DNA from: Sphaerisporangium sp040683095
GTDB lineage: Bacteria > Actinomycetota > Actinomycetes > Streptosporangiales > Streptosporangiaceae
Direction of reading: 5' to 3'
DNA length: 64,000 nucleotides
Assembly (NCBI RefSeq): GCF_040683095.1
Contig: NZ_JBFBCI010000018.1
Location: forward strand, 67,047-131,046
Positions 7,594 to 17,047 of the stretch are shown here, piece after piece. Under the pieces are notes generated by a model. The model did not search any database. It was not told the DNA's origin and saw only the letters and a list, made by a program, of their open reading frames with translations. The first letter of the stretch is position 1. Every line of letters starts with the position of its first letter. The position numbers were made by a program, and so were the translations under genes.

Positions 7594-8532
7594 ATGGGAA
7601 AGCACGTCATCGTCGGAGCCGGGCAGATCGGTTCACAACTGGCCGAGCTGCTCGCCGGCAAGGGCCACGAGGTCGTGGTCGTCACCCGCTCCGGGTCGGG
7701 CCCGGCCGTGCCCCGGGTGTCGCGCGTCAAGGCGGACGCCAGGGACGCCGCCCGCCTCACCCGCGTCGCCGCCGGCGCCGACGCGCTGTACAACTGCGCG
7801 AACCCCCCTTACCACCGCTGGCCGCAGGATTGGCCCCCCATCGCGAACGCGCTGCTCGCGGCGGCCGAGGCGAGCGGCGCGGTCCTCGCCATCATGGGCA
7901 ACCTCTACGGGTACGGCCCCGTGGACCGCCCGATGACCGAGGACCTGCCACTGGCGTCGGCCGGTACCAAGGGCCGCGTCCGGGCCCGCATGTGGGCCGA
8001 CGCGCTCGCCGCGCACAAGGCGGGACGCCTGCGCGCCACCGAGCTGCGGGGGTCGGACTTCTTCGGCCCGGGAATGACCGACCAGTCCATCTTCGGTGAC
8101 CGCTTCCTCGCGCCGGTCCTGGCGGGCAGGACGGCCCGTATCCCGGCCGATCCCGACCAGCCGCACAGCCTGACGTACCTGCCGGACGTGGCGCGGGCCC
8201 TGGCGACCGCCGCCACGGACGAGCGCGCGTGGGGCCGCCCGTGGCACGTCCCCACGAGCCCGGCGCTGACGATCCGGCAGATGGCCGAGCGCGTGGCCGC
8301 CCTCGGCGGCGCGCCGTCCCCCCGGGTCGCCGCGGTGCCGCACTGGATGATGCGCGCGGCCGGGCTCTTCTCGCCGCTGCTGCGCGAGCTGGAGGAGACC
8401 CGCTACCAGTTCGTCCGCCCGTTCGTGGTCGACTCGTCGGCGTTCGAGACGACGTTCGGCGTCCCGCCGACGCCGATGGACGAGGCGCTGAAGGAGACGA
8501 TCGCCTGGTGGCGTGACGCGAAGGCCGCCTGA
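7594..8532 (+). CDS. NAD(P)-dependent epimerase/dehydratase family protein (atypical SDR)
   Basis: 312 aa from ATG 7594 (AAGGA 7 nt upstream; an ATG at 7588 is too close to it). N-terminal GAGQIGSQLAELL Rossmann motif, NCANPPYHRWPQ, and an NLYGYGP stretch where the SDR catalytic Tyr would lie; later SDFFGPGMTD and LTYLPDVARAL. The active-site YxxxK is not clear, as in many atypical SDRs. Substrate unknown. It is probably controlled by the two GAGAGC palindromes upstream, suggesting an induced detoxification or metabolic role. Confidence 0.82.
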   Translation: MGKHVIVGAGQIGSQLAELLAGKGHEVVVVTRSGSGPAVPRVSRVKADARDAARLTRVAAGADALYNCANPPYHRWPQDWPPIANALLAAAEASGAVLAIMGNLYGYGPVDRPMTEDLPLASAGTKGRVRARMWADALAAHKAGRLRATELRGSDFFGPGMTDQSIFGDRFLAPVLAGRTARIPADPDQPHSLTYLPDVARALATAATDERAWGRPWHVPTSPALTIRQMAERVAALGGAPSPRVAAVPHWMMRAAGLFSPLLRELEETRYQFVRPFVVDSSAFETTFGVPPTPMDEALKETIAWWRDAKAA

Positions 8533-8549
8533 CCATACCGAAGGCTGCG

Positions 8550-8574
8550 GAACGGGCGCGGCCCCGGCCCGTTC
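8550..8574 (+). terminator. stem-loop after the epimerase gene
   Basis: GAACGGGC (8550-8557) pairs with GCCCGTTC (8567-8574), 18 bp past the stop codon. GC-rich stem without T-run. Confidence 0.55.
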
Positions 8575-8672
8575 GGTGGGATCATGCTCGGCTGGATGCC
8601 CGGCACGCGCGGCGAACTATATGGGCGATCCCGGCGTCCAATTCTGAGCACGCACCAACGGACGGAGATCCT

Positions 8673-9647
8673 GTGAAACTTCGCGCACCGGCCACCGCGC
8701 TCCTCGCGGCCGCGCTCGTCCCCGCCTTAGTGCTTCCGGCGGCCGCGACCACCTCGGCGAGCGGCGCCGCCGCGACCGCGCGAGGCGCCGCCGCCTCCGC
8801 GGGGGACGCCGCCACGTCCACTCGGGGAACCGCCCCGGCGCCGCTCACCGGCGCGGCCGTCTACTACGCCTACAACCGCGGCCTGCGCATCGACCGCTAC
8901 CAGCCGGGCAAGGGCTTCGCCCGCATGGGCGTCCCGTTGGACAACTTCCAGTTCTCCGCCTCCCCGGACGGCAAGAAGGTCGCCTGGATCACGATGCGCG
9001 GCGAGCTGAAGGTGGGCTGGGGGAGCAAGGTGACGACCGTCGCCAAGGGCGTCCAGGCCGGGGGCCCGTGCGGCACAGCGACGTGGTCGCCCGACTCCCG
9101 GCGGGTCGCGTACGTGGGGGCGAGCAACGATGACCGGGCGCCGGTGTCGATCGTCAACCTCGATGGCACCGGGAGGCGCGCGGCGGGCAAGACCGTCGGC
9201 GTCTGCCACCTGGCCTGGTCGGGGGACGGGCGCTACCTCGCGGGGTACGCGGGCACGGCCGACGCCGTCTACAAGCTGGACGTCAAGACCGGTAAGTCGG
9301 TCAAGGTGAAGGGCATCTCCTTCGTGACCCACGTGCAGAGCCTGTCACCCGACGGGCGCAACGTCATCGTTCACGTGGTCCCCAGGGGCGAGCCGACGGG
9401 GGACGGCACCTGGCCGAGCCTGTTCACGCCGACCATCGTCGACACGGTGACGGGGAAGAAGGTGGCGATCCCGGTCAAGGGGCGGCTCGCCGGGGCGTTC
9501 TACCTCGCGGACGGGCGCCTGGTCGTCCGCGTCGCCGGCGCCGCGCACAACAGCCTGGTCGTGCTCGACGCCGCCGGCCGCAAGCTCCAGACCCTCGCCG
9601 AGCCCGCCAAGGCGAAGGAGTACGGCCTGCTGCAGATCATCCCCTGA
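8673..9647 (+). CDS. secreted beta-propeller (TolB/WD40-like) protein
   Basis: 324 aa from GTG 8673 with GGAG upstream. A signal peptide (MKLR then an Ala/Leu hydrophobic core, cut near ALVLPAAA-TTSA) is followed by an Ala/Ser/Thr-rich linker and repeated propeller blades: FSASPDGKKVAWIT, ATWSPDSRRVAYVG, LAWSGDGRYLAGYA, QSLSPDGRNVIVHV. These are the SPDG turns of TolB-type blades. Extracytoplasmic; ligand unknown. Not in an evident operon. Confidence 0.8.
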   Translation: MKLRAPATALLAAALVPALVLPAAATTSASGAAATARGAAASAGDAATSTRGTAPAPLTGAAVYYAYNRGLRIDRYQPGKGFARMGVPLDNFQFSASPDGKKVAWITMRGELKVGWGSKVTTVAKGVQAGGPCGTATWSPDSRRVAYVGASNDDRAPVSIVNLDGTGRRAAGKTVGVCHLAWSGDGRYLAGYAGTADAVYKLDVKTGKSVKVKGISFVTHVQSLSPDGRNVIVHVVPRGEPTGDGTWPSLFTPTIVDTVTGKKVAIPVKGRLAGAFYLADGRLVVRVAGAAHNSLVVLDAAGRKLQTLAEPAKAKEYGLLQIIP

Positions 9648-9902
9648 CGCGGGAGGCCGTCCACCGAGCAGCCGGGCCGGCGCGGCGGCGACGAGCCGCG
9701 CCGGCCAGGTTCCGTGGACGGTCACGGCCGCCGGACGGCTGTGAGCTCGCGCGCGCCGGGGCCAGGGTCCGGCCCGCTCTACCGCCACCGCCGACGCCCG
9801 CCCCGGCCGAGCCCTCGGCTGAGCGGTGTGGCGGCGCGGGGACGCTCCGGCCGGTGGGGAGAGTATCCTCCTCGGGCATCCGCGGAGGAAGGGAGTTCGG
9901 CG

Positions 9903-10373
9903 ATGACGGCGGCACCTGGCGTCCCGCCCCGGCGGGAGGCGCCGCCGGGGACGGGGCTCGGCTCCTCGCTCGCCTATCTGCTGACCCGCGCCGAGCGGGG
10001 CGTCAACCGCGGGCTCGCGGCGGCGCTCGCCGCCGAGGACGTCTCGGTCGAGCAGTGGCGCATCCTCCAGGCGCTGGCGGACGGCCGCGGGCATTCGATG
10101 GGCGACCTGGCCGAGGCCGCGCTCATGCCCCACCCCACGCTGACCAAGGCGGTGGACCGGCTCGTGGACCGCGCGGTGGTGTATCGCGGACACGATCCCA
10201 CAGATCGCCGCAAAGTAGCGGTTTTCCTCGCAAGTCGAGGCAGTGAGCTTCTGGGCCGCCTGGAGGCGGGCATCGCCGAGCACCATCGGGCGATCCTCGC
10301 CACCTACGGCGTGGCCCGTACGGAGGAGCTGATGCGCGAGCTGGAGGGCCTGGTCGAGACTTTGGAAGGCTGA
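9903..10373 (+). CDS. MarR family transcriptional regulator
   Basis: 156 aa. Winged helix with VEQWRILQALADGRGHSMGDLAEAALMPHPTLTKAVDRLVDRAVVYRG and the DPTDRRKVAVFL wing typical of MarR proteins. AGGAAGGGAG precedes ATG 9903. Its own short stretch around 10190-10250 is less GC-rich than its neighbours. It may act on the adjacent phosphatase gene 55 bp downstream on the same strand; no operator was identified. Confidence 0.87.
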   Translation: MTAAPGVPPRREAPPGTGLGSSLAYLLTRAERGVNRGLAAALAAEDVSVEQWRILQALADGRGHSMGDLAEAALMPHPTLTKAVDRLVDRAVVYRGHDPTDRRKVAVFLASRGSELLGRLEAGIAEHHRAILATYGVARTEELMRELEGLVETLEG

Positions 10374-10428
10374 CCCGGGGCGAGTTCGTGCGTATGGTTC
10401 ATATCGCTTGCTCTTGAGGGGAGGCCAC

Positions 10429-12012
10429 GTGCCCGATCTGCTGGTGGGCCCGTTGCTGAGGTACGCCGACGAGGCCGGGGCGTCGGTATGGGTGGAGACG
10501 AGCGAGCCCTGCGAGGTCACGGTCGAGGCCGGAGGGGTTCGCGCGGCCGAGCGCACGTTCACCGTCCACGGCCACCACTACGCCATCGTCGACGTCGAGG
10601 TGGCCGGGCCGTACACCGTCGAGCTGGACGGCCGGGGAGTGTGGCCGCTCGACGGCTTCCCGCCGAGCCGCATCCGCCCGGTCGAGAAGCTCGGGCGGGT
10701 CGTGTTCGGCTCCTGCCGCACCAGCGTCCCCCATGACGAGGAGCACACCAGGACGCACGGCGTCGACGTCCTGCGCGCCTACGGCCGCCGCCTGATGCGG
10801 GGCGAGGAACCGCCGAGCCTCATGCTGTTCCTCGGCGACCAGGTCTACGCCGACGAGCCGTCCCAGGAGATGCTCGGCTTCATCCGCTCCCGCCGGCAGG
10901 ACGGCCCCGACGAGATCGTGGGCTTCCAGGAGTACGCCGAGCTGTACCGCCAGGCGTGGACCGACCCGGTCGTGCGCTGGGTGCTGTCGACCGTCCCGAC
11001 CGCGATGATCTTCGACGACCACGACGTGCGCGACGACTGGAACACCTCCGAGACCTGGCGCCGGCAGATGGCCGGGGTGCCGTGGTGGCCGGCCCGGGTC
11101 GTCTCGGCGCTCGGCGCGTACTGGGTGTACCAGCACCTGGGCAACCTCTCGCCGTCCGAGCGCGAGGCCGACCCCGTCTACGCGGCGATCCGCGCGGGCG
11201 GCGACGCCGACGGCGGCGCGATCCTCGACGCGTTCGCCGAGCGGGCCGACCAGGACCCCTCCTCCGCGCGGTGGAGCTACTCCCGCGACATCGGCGGGAC
11301 GCGCCTGGTCATGCTGGACACCCGCAGCGCCAGGAAGCTGGACCGCGGCGACCGCCGCATGCTGGACGAGGACGAGTGGTCCTGGTTCGCCGAGCGGGCC
11401 ACCGGCGGCGTCGACCACCTGCTCATCGGCTCCTCGGTGCCGGTCTTCCTGCCGAGCGGCATCTTCGACGTCGAGAGCTGGAACGAGGCCGTCGCCGACG
11501 GCGCGTGGGGACGCCGGGCGTCGCGGGTGGCCGAGAAGATCCGCCAGGCGCTCGACCTCGAACACTGGGGCGCGTTCCGCAAGTCCTTCGACGCGTTCGG
11601 CCGCGTCCTGGTCGACATCGCCGCCGGACGCCGGGGACGGGCGCCCGCGACGATCGTCCTGATGTCGGGGGACGTGCACTACTCCTACCTCGCCGCGGCC
11701 CGGCCGGTCTCCGCCGGCCTCGGCTCCGCGCGCATCTACCAGGCCGTGTGCTCGCCGATCCGCAACCCCCTGAGCCGCACGCTGCGCCTGGCCAACGTGA
11801 TCGGCTCGTTCGGGGTGGCGAGCCTGGCCGGCGTCCTGCTGGCCCGCACGGCCGGGCTTCCCCGCCGCGAGTTCCGGTGGAAGATCACGGGCGGCCCGTG
11901 GTTCCCCAACGCCCTCGCGTCCCTGGAACTGGACGGCCGCTCGGCCGCCGTCCGCTGGCACACCGCCCGCCCCGACTTCGAAGAGCTGACCCGCGTCCCC
12001 CTGACCTCCTGA
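10429..12012 (+). CDS. PhoD-like alkaline phosphodiesterase/phosphatase
   Basis: 527 aa from GTG 10429 with GGGGAGG 4 nt upstream. Metallophosphatase ligands are visible in order: FGSCRTS, LFLGDQVYADE, FDDHDVRDDWN, and VLMSGDVHYSY. No signal peptide or twin-arginine motif is seen, so unlike classical PhoD it is probably cytoplasmic, as in the short actinobacterial branch of this family. Hydrolyses phosphate mono- or diesters with Ca/Fe in characterised relatives; substrate here unknown. Confidence 0.88.
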   Translation: MPDLLVGPLLRYADEAGASVWVETSEPCEVTVEAGGVRAAERTFTVHGHHYAIVDVEVAGPYTVELDGRGVWPLDGFPPSRIRPVEKLGRVVFGSCRTSVPHDEEHTRTHGVDVLRAYGRRLMRGEEPPSLMLFLGDQVYADEPSQEMLGFIRSRRQDGPDEIVGFQEYAELYRQAWTDPVVRWVLSTVPTAMIFDDHDVRDDWNTSETWRRQMAGVPWWPARVVSALGAYWVYQHLGNLSPSEREADPVYAAIRAGGDADGGAILDAFAERADQDPSSARWSYSRDIGGTRLVMLDTRSARKLDRGDRRMLDEDEWSWFAERATGGVDHLLIGSSVPVFLPSGIFDVESWNEAVADGAWGRRASRVAEKIRQALDLEHWGAFRKSFDAFGRVLVDIAAGRRGRAPATIVLMSGDVHYSYLAAARPVSAGLGSARIYQAVCSPIRNPLSRTLRLANVIGSFGVASLAGVLLARTAGLPRREFRWKITGGPWFPNALASLELDGRSAAVRWHTARPDFEELTRVPLTS

Positions 12013-12036
12013 GGACGCGCGGCCGGTGACGCCCGG

Positions 12037-13293
12037 TTACCGGTCGCGCCCGGTGGCGTGCGCCAGTTCGTCCAGGGCCTCGGCCAGGCGGTCGACGGCC
12101 CAGTTCAGGTCCTCCTCCGACACCACCAGCGGCGGCGCGAGGCGGATCGTCGAACCGTGGGTGTCCTTGGCGAGCACGCCGCGGCGCATCAGCGCCTCGC
12201 ACACCTGGCGGCCGGTGCCGAGCCTCGGGTCGATGTCCACGCCCGCCCACAGGCCGCGCCCGCGGACCGCGACGACGCCGTGGCCGCCCTCGCCCGCCGG
12301 GCCGATCAGCGCGCGGAGCCGCTCGTGCAGGACGGCGCCCAGCTCGCGGGCCCTGGCCTGGAACTCGCCGGTTCCGAGCAGCCGGACGACCGTCTCGCCC
12401 ACGGCGCAGGCCAGCGGGTTGCCGCCGAACGTCGAGCCGTGCTGGCCCGGCTTGATGACGCCGAGGACGTCCTCGTCCGCCGCCACCGCCGAGACCGGGA
12501 CGACGCCGCCGCCGAGCGCCTTGCCCAGGACGTACATGTCCGGGACGACGCCTTCGTGGTCGCAGGCGAAGGTGTCGCCGGTGCGGCCGAGGCCCGACTG
12601 GATCTCGTCGGCGACGAACAGCACGTTGTTCTCGTCGCAGATCTGCCTGACCTGCGCGAGGTAACCCGCCGGGGGCACCAGCACGCCGGCCTCGCCCTGG
12701 ATCGGCTCCAGCAGCACGGCGACGGTGTTCGCGTCGATCGCCTCCCGGATCGCCTCGGCGGAGCCGTACTTGACGATCCTGAAGCCGGGCGTCGCCGGGC
12801 CGAAGCCGTTGCGGGCGTCCGGATCGGTGGAGAAGCCCACGATCGTGGTGGTACGGCCGTGGAAGTTGTCCTCCATGACGATGATGTTCGCCTGGTCCGG
12901 CGCGACGCCCTTGACCTCGTAGCCCCACTTGCGGGCCACCTTGATCGCGGTCTCGACGGCCTCAGCGCCGGTGTTCATCGGCAGGATCATGTCCTTGCCG
13001 CACAACTCCGCCAGTCCCTGGCAGAACGCCGCGAACCGGTCGTGGAAGAACGCCCGGCTGGTGAGCGTCAGCCGCTGGAGCTGGTCCTGGGCCGCCTGGA
13101 GGATCGCGGGGTTGCCGTGGCCGAAGTTCAGCGACGAGTAACCCGCCAGGCAGTCGAGGTACCGGCGCCCCTCGACGTCGGTGACCCACGCGCCGCGCGC
13201 CTCGCGCACGACGACGGGCAGCGGGTGGTAGTTGTGCGCGCTGTGGCGCTCGCTGAGCCCGATCAGCTTCTCGGTGGTGGGTGAACTGCTCAT
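12037..13293 (-). CDS. rocD: ornithine--oxo-acid aminotransferase
   Basis: 418 aa PLP fold-type I aminotransferase, class III. Motifs: LDCLAGYSSLNFGHGNP, NTGAEAVETAIKVARKWG, FVADEIQSGLGRTG, and the PLP lysine in VLGKALGGG. Converts ornithine and 2-oxoglutarate to glutamate semialdehyde and glutamate. Its ATG overlaps the stop of the dimethylargininase gene (ATGA), so the two are translationally coupled: arginine-type substrates to citrulline or ornithine, then to glutamate. Confidence 0.92.
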   Translation of the reverse strand: MSSSPTTEKLIGLSERHSAHNYHPLPVVVREARGAWVTDVEGRRYLDCLAGYSSLNFGHGNPAILQAAQDQLQRLTLTSRAFFHDRFAAFCQGLAELCGKDMILPMNTGAEAVETAIKVARKWGYEVKGVAPDQANIIVMEDNFHGRTTTIVGFSTDPDARNGFGPATPGFRIVKYGSAEAIREAIDANTVAVLLEPIQGEAGVLVPPAGYLAQVRQICDENNVLFVADEIQSGLGRTGDTFACDHEGVVPDMYVLGKALGGGVVPVSAVAADEDVLGVIKPGQHGSTFGGNPLACAVGETVVRLLGTGEFQARARELGAVLHERLRALIGPAGEGGHGVVAVRGRGLWAGVDIDPRLGTGRQVCEALMRRGVLAKDTHGSTIRLAPPLVVSEEDLNWAVDRLAEALDELAHATGRDR

Positions 13294-14090
13294 ACGCGGA
13301 TCTCCAGGGTGCAGCACTTCGGCCCGCCGCCGGCCTTGCGCAGCTCGCTCAGGTCGACGGGGATGACGTTCAGGCCCCGGCGCTTCAGTTCCAGCGACAG
13401 GTCGGCCGCCTCGGCGTTGATCACGACGCTGCGGCCGTCGCTGACCGCGTTCAGGCCGAGCACGGCGGCGTCCCCGGCGGAGGCGAGCACCGCGTCGGGG
13501 AACATGCGCCGCAGCACCTCCTGGCTGCCGCGCGAGAAGGCGCCGGGGTAGTAGGCGACGTTCGAGCCGTCGATCGGGAACAGCGCGGTGTCAAGGTGAT
13601 AGTAACGCGGGTCCACGAGCTGGAGCGTCACGACCGGGACGCCGAGGAACTCCTGGGCCTCCTTGTGCGCGGTGATCGCGGTGCGGAAGCCGGTGCCCGC
13701 GAGGATCACGTCGTCCAGCGTGAGGAAGTCGCCTTCGCCCTCGTTGGTCTGCGTCGGCTCCATGACGGTGCCGTAGCCGTGCTCCTGGAACCAGCGCAGG
13801 TAGGCGGGTCCTTCGGGGCCACGCTCGACGCTCGCGAAGCGCGCGCCGTACACCCGGCCGCCGACGACCAGGGCGCCGTTGGCGGCGAAGACCATGTCCG
13901 GCAGGCCCGGGATCGGATCGATCAGGCTGACGGTGTGACCCAGTTCCTCATAGGCGCCCTTGAGCCGCTCCCACTGCTGGACGGCGGTCGCCGCGTCGGC
14001 GCCCGCGTCCGGGTCCATCCAGGGGTTGATCGCGTACTCGACAGCGAAATGGTCGGGACGGCACATGAGGTAATGCCGGGTGTGGGCCAT
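13290..14090 (-). CDS. ddaH: dimethylarginine dimethylaminohydrolase-type amidinotransferase
   Basis: 266 aa, standard length. Guanidine-modifying fold: DMVFAANGALV, TQTNEGEGDFLTLDDVILAG, RYYHLDTALFPID with catalytic His, and the nucleophile Cys in the C-terminal KCCTLEIRV. In characterised members it hydrolyses methylarginines or arginine to citrulline; in this gene pair an ornithine- or citrulline-forming role is possible. First gene of the ddaH-rocD unit. A divergent-side AsnC-family gene lies downstream of its promoter. Confidence 0.88.
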   Translation of the reverse strand: MAHTRHYLMCRPDHFAVEYAINPWMDPDAGADAATAVQQWERLKGAYEELGHTVSLIDPIPGLPDMVFAANGALVVGGRVYGARFASVERGPEGPAYLRWFQEHGYGTVMEPTQTNEGEGDFLTLDDVILAGTGFRTAITAHKEAQEFLGVPVVTLQLVDPRYYHLDTALFPIDGSNVAYYPGAFSRGSQEVLRRMFPDAVLASAGDAAVLGLNAVSDGRSVVINAEAADLSLELKRRGLNVIPVDLSELRKAGGGPKCCTLEIRV

Positions 14091-14243
14091 CTATCACTCC
14101 GTCGGAAAACGGCTGGTCGGGGATGAGATCAGCCTAGAAACGGGTAGTGGTCCCGGCCAGGCGCGGAGCTTGCGCGCCAACGCGGATCGGTTGCGTCGTA
14201 AAGGGTGTTTGCGGTGATTCGTTGCGTTGGTCCCCGCTGGGGT

Positions 14244-14711
14244 TTACGGGGCGATGCCGCTGCGGGCGCTCGGCGTGTCGATGAGCCGCGACAACACGAT
14301 CGCGCTCTTGGTGCGCACGACGAACGGCTCGGCGGCCACCCGCTCGATCACCTGCTCGACGTGCCGGACGTCGGTGGCGCGGATGTGCAGCAGCGCATCG
14401 GCCTCGCCGGTGATCGTGCAGGCCGAGATGACCTCGGGGTGGCGCGCGACCGCCGTGCCGATCTCGGCGGGGGAGGTCTTCCCCCGGCAGAACAGCTCGA
14501 CGTACGCCTCGGTGGTCCAGCCGAGCGCCGAGGGATCGACCCGGGCGGTGAAGCCGGTGATCGCGCCCGTGCTCAGCAGCCGGTCGACGCGGCGCTTCAC
14601 CGCCGGGGCCGACAGGCCGATCCGCTGCCCGATCTCGGCGTACGTTGAACGGGCGTCCTCGACGAGGGCGCCGATGATCGCCCGATCAAGCGCATCCAGC
14701 TCCACGGGCAC
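14244..14711 (-). CDS. Lrp/AsnC family transcriptional regulator
   Basis: 155 aa from GTG 14711 (VPVELDALDRAIIGALVEDAR). HTH with YAEIGQRIGLSAPAVKRRVDRLLSTGAI, then a RAM ligand domain with TEAYVELFC and VISACTITGEADALLHIRATD. Such regulators sense amino acids and often control neighbouring arginine/ornithine catabolism, so ddaH-rocD, which lies downstream on the same strand, is the likely target. A perfect palindrome CTGTATACAG (14712-14721) abuts the start codon and may serve as its own operator or -10 region. Confidence 0.87.
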   Translation of the reverse strand: MPVELDALDRAIIGALVEDARSTYAEIGQRIGLSAPAVKRRVDRLLSTGAITGFTARVDPSALGWTTEAYVELFCRGKTSPAEIGTAVARHPEVISACTITGEADALLHIRATDVRHVEQVIERVAAEPFVVRTKSAIVLSRLIDTPSARSGIAP

Positions 14712-14756
14712 CTGTATACAGCGCGTTCGGCCGTGACACACAGTCAGGGGTCACGG

Positions 14757-15473
14757 CTAGGCCTTGTCGGCCTCGCCGGTGGCCTGTTCCATGGCCTCTT
14801 CGGGGGAGGCCTCCAGGTCGTCGGAGGCCTGGGCGGGGGAGGCCTGCTTGTCCAGGCGGACCCAGCTCGTGATGCTCTCGACGGCGAACAGGACGCCGAG
14901 GTAGACGCACATCACGGCGACCACCCAGTCCAGCACGCCGAGCGCCGCGCCCGCGCCGAGCAGCAGCAGGCGGACCTCCCAGCCGAGGCCCGCCTGGAAC
15001 ACCCAGGGCGCGGGCCAGATGCTCTGCCGCGTGCGGTACACCGTGTCGTAGGTGTGGTAGCCGACCACGTAGATCAGCACGAACAGCAGCCACTTGGGCG
15101 TGTCCGCGGCCAGGCCGAGCAGGATGATCGTCAGGAACTCGGTGCCGCGGATCAGCGGCGGGACCAGCCAGTCGAACCGGCCGAGGTGGTCGCGCGGCGC
15201 GGTCGGGACGACCAGGACGACCATCGCGAGCACGGGCAGCAGCACGGCCGGGCCGGAGCCGTCCCCGAGGACGCCGGTCACGCCGGCGGCCACGACGGCG
15301 AGCAGCGAGGCGAGCGCGGCCGGCACCGGGGGCAGGCCCGGGCCCATGCGGTCGCGCAGCACCGCGACGAGCGGGCCGTCGTCCCGGTAGGCGAGCAGGC
15401 GGGCCGTCTGGACGCGGCGGCGTTCCTCGTCCGGGTCGGCGACGGCGGGGGCGGCCTGCGGTTGGGTGATCAT
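14757..15473 (-). CDS. DUF5941 membrane protein
   Basis: 238 aa. Several hydrophobic segments (about 50-70, 75-90, 105-125, 130-145, 165-195) and an acidic C-terminal tail. ATGA overlap with the upstream CDP-alcohol phosphatidyltransferase gene shows coupling. DUF5941 proteins are regularly found beside or fused to such phospholipid synthases in actinobacteria, so a role in the same membrane-lipid step is likely, but no catalytic residues are recognisable. Confidence 0.78.
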   Translation of the reverse strand: MITQPQAAPAVADPDEERRRVQTARLLAYRDDGPLVAVLRDRMGPGLPPVPAALASLLAVVAAGVTGVLGDGSGPAVLLPVLAMVVLVVPTAPRDHLGRFDWLVPPLIRGTEFLTIILLGLAADTPKWLLFVLIYVVGYHTYDTVYRTRQSIWPAPWVFQAGLGWEVRLLLLGAGAALGVLDWVVAVMCVYLGVLFAVESITSWVRLDKQASPAQASDDLEASPEEAMEQATGEADKA

Positions 15474-17047
15474 GCGAGCGACCTCATGAGACGTCCGGTC
15501 AGGGTGTAGGCGGCGGCGACGCCGCCCCAGATCACGAGCGTCAGGAACGTGACCCGGGGCTCGAACACGGCCGCGGTGATCGCGATGGCGGCGAACCGCT
15601 CGCCGATCGGGAAGACGATCATCTTGCGCGCCCAGTGGACGGCGCGGAACCGCCCGGCGCGCGTCCAGAGCTTGAGCAGGCCGCGCACGCCGCCGGTGCG
15701 GGTGGCGCGCCGCTTCTCCAGCGCGTCGCGCAGCGGCCGGTCGTCGGCGACGGTCAGCGCCAGTGTCGGCAGCGGGACGGGCGGCCTGCGCCGGTTGGCC
15801 ACGCCGAACGAGAAGTCCAGCAGGTGGCGCACCGACTGCACCGACAGCGCGACCAGCGCCAGCGTCCACACGTCGCCCTGGCCCGCCACGATCGAGCCGA
15901 CGGCGAGGCCCGCGAACACGACGTACTCCTTGGCGCGGTCGAACGTCGCGTCCAGCCACGCGCCGAGCACGCCGAATTTGCGGGCGTAACGGGCGAGCTG
16001 GCCGTCCACGCAGTCGAACACGAACGCGAAGTAGATCAGCAGGCCGCCGGCGACCGCCCCCGCGCGCGTGCCGGTGGCGAAGGCCGCCGCCGACAGGACG
16101 CCGAGCGCGATGGAGATCAGCGTCACCTGGTTGGGGGTGAGGCCGCGCCGGGCCGCCCAGCGGGCGATGAAGCGCGAGTAGGTGCTCACGAAGTACGTGG
16201 TGAAGAAGCCGTCGGCGCCCTTGACCGCGTTGTTGAGCCGCGCGCGGTCCTCGTCGTAGCCCGCCATGGCGGCCACGGCGGCGTCGGCCTCGGCCTGCGA
16301 GGCGGTGCGGGCGAAGAACAGGTCTCTGCGGCCGCGGATGCCGACCGACACGCCCCTGCGGACCAGCCCGAGCACCAGGAGCTGGACGAGGTCGTCCTCC
16401 GGGCCGAACAGGTGGGCCATGCCGGCGAGCTCGCGGGCCGCCTCGGCGAGGGTGGCGGCGTGGCGCGCCTGGACGTGCAGCGGGCCGAGCAGGATCGCGT
16501 TCGGCCGGGTGACCGCGTGGTAGGCCGAGCCGACCGACACCACTCGCGTGCGGCTCACCCGCGCCCGGACCGCCAGGCCCTCCAGGACGCGGTCGCCGAT
16601 CTCGGGCTGGGCGTCCTCGATGGGGACGTCATCCTGGATCGGCTCGCCGTTCTCGTCCTCCTCGCGCGCCTCCCGGGCGACCAGGGCGAGCGCGCCGCGC
16701 TTGGCCTTGGTGATCTGGTAGATCAGCTCGTCGTGGATCACCGCGCCCGAGGGGATCAGGAACAGGTTGTCGTCCGCGCGCTCGGCGGCGTCGGCCAGGG
16801 CGCGCAGGTCACCGGCGAGATCGGCGGACTCCACGACCTGCCCTGGACGCCGCCGGTGGTCCTCGGCGTCGCCGGGCCGGGCGATGGCGAGCGGCTCGGA
16901 GTCCACGGCGGCGACCTGGCCGTACAGCCGGTCGAGGACGCTGGGGGAGCCGGAAAGCGACGTCAGCGCCAGGCGGGCGGGCGGGACGTACGGCTCGGGG
17001 GAACCGATCGGGCCGGGCGAGGAGCCCAGCAGGACCACGCGGGTCAT
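15470..17047 (-). CDS. CDP-alcohol phosphatidyltransferase family protein with N-terminal extension
   Basis: 525 aa, far longer than a simple 200-aa enzyme. The N-terminal about 260 residues resemble a degenerate nucleotidyltransferase domain. The C-terminal half has the CDP-alcohol motif D-x2-DG-x2-AR-x8-G-x3-D-x3-D (DCVDGQLARY ... GAWLDATFD) among membrane helices. The enzyme joins a CDP-activated lipid or alcohol to an alcohol acceptor at the membrane. The domain order resembles bifunctional inositol-phosphate enzymes, but the product is not predictable. Coupled to the DUF5941 gene. Confidence 0.82.
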   Translation of the reverse strand: MTRVVLLGSSPGPIGSPEPYVPPARLALTSLSGSPSVLDRLYGQVAAVDSEPLAIARPGDAEDHRRRPGQVVESADLAGDLRALADAAERADDNLFLIPSGAVIHDELIYQITKAKRGALALVAREAREEDENGEPIQDDVPIEDAQPEIGDRVLEGLAVRARVSRTRVVSVGSAYHAVTRPNAILLGPLHVQARHAATLAEAARELAGMAHLFGPEDDLVQLLVLGLVRRGVSVGIRGRRDLFFARTASQAEADAAVAAMAGYDEDRARLNNAVKGADGFFTTYFVSTYSRFIARWAARRGLTPNQVTLISIALGVLSAAAFATGTRAGAVAGGLLIYFAFVFDCVDGQLARYARKFGVLGAWLDATFDRAKEYVVFAGLAVGSIVAGQGDVWTLALVALSVQSVRHLLDFSFGVANRRRPPVPLPTLALTVADDRPLRDALEKRRATRTGGVRGLLKLWTRAGRFRAVHWARKMIVFPIGERFAAIAITAAVFEPRVTFLTLVIWGGVAAAYTLTGRLMRSLA

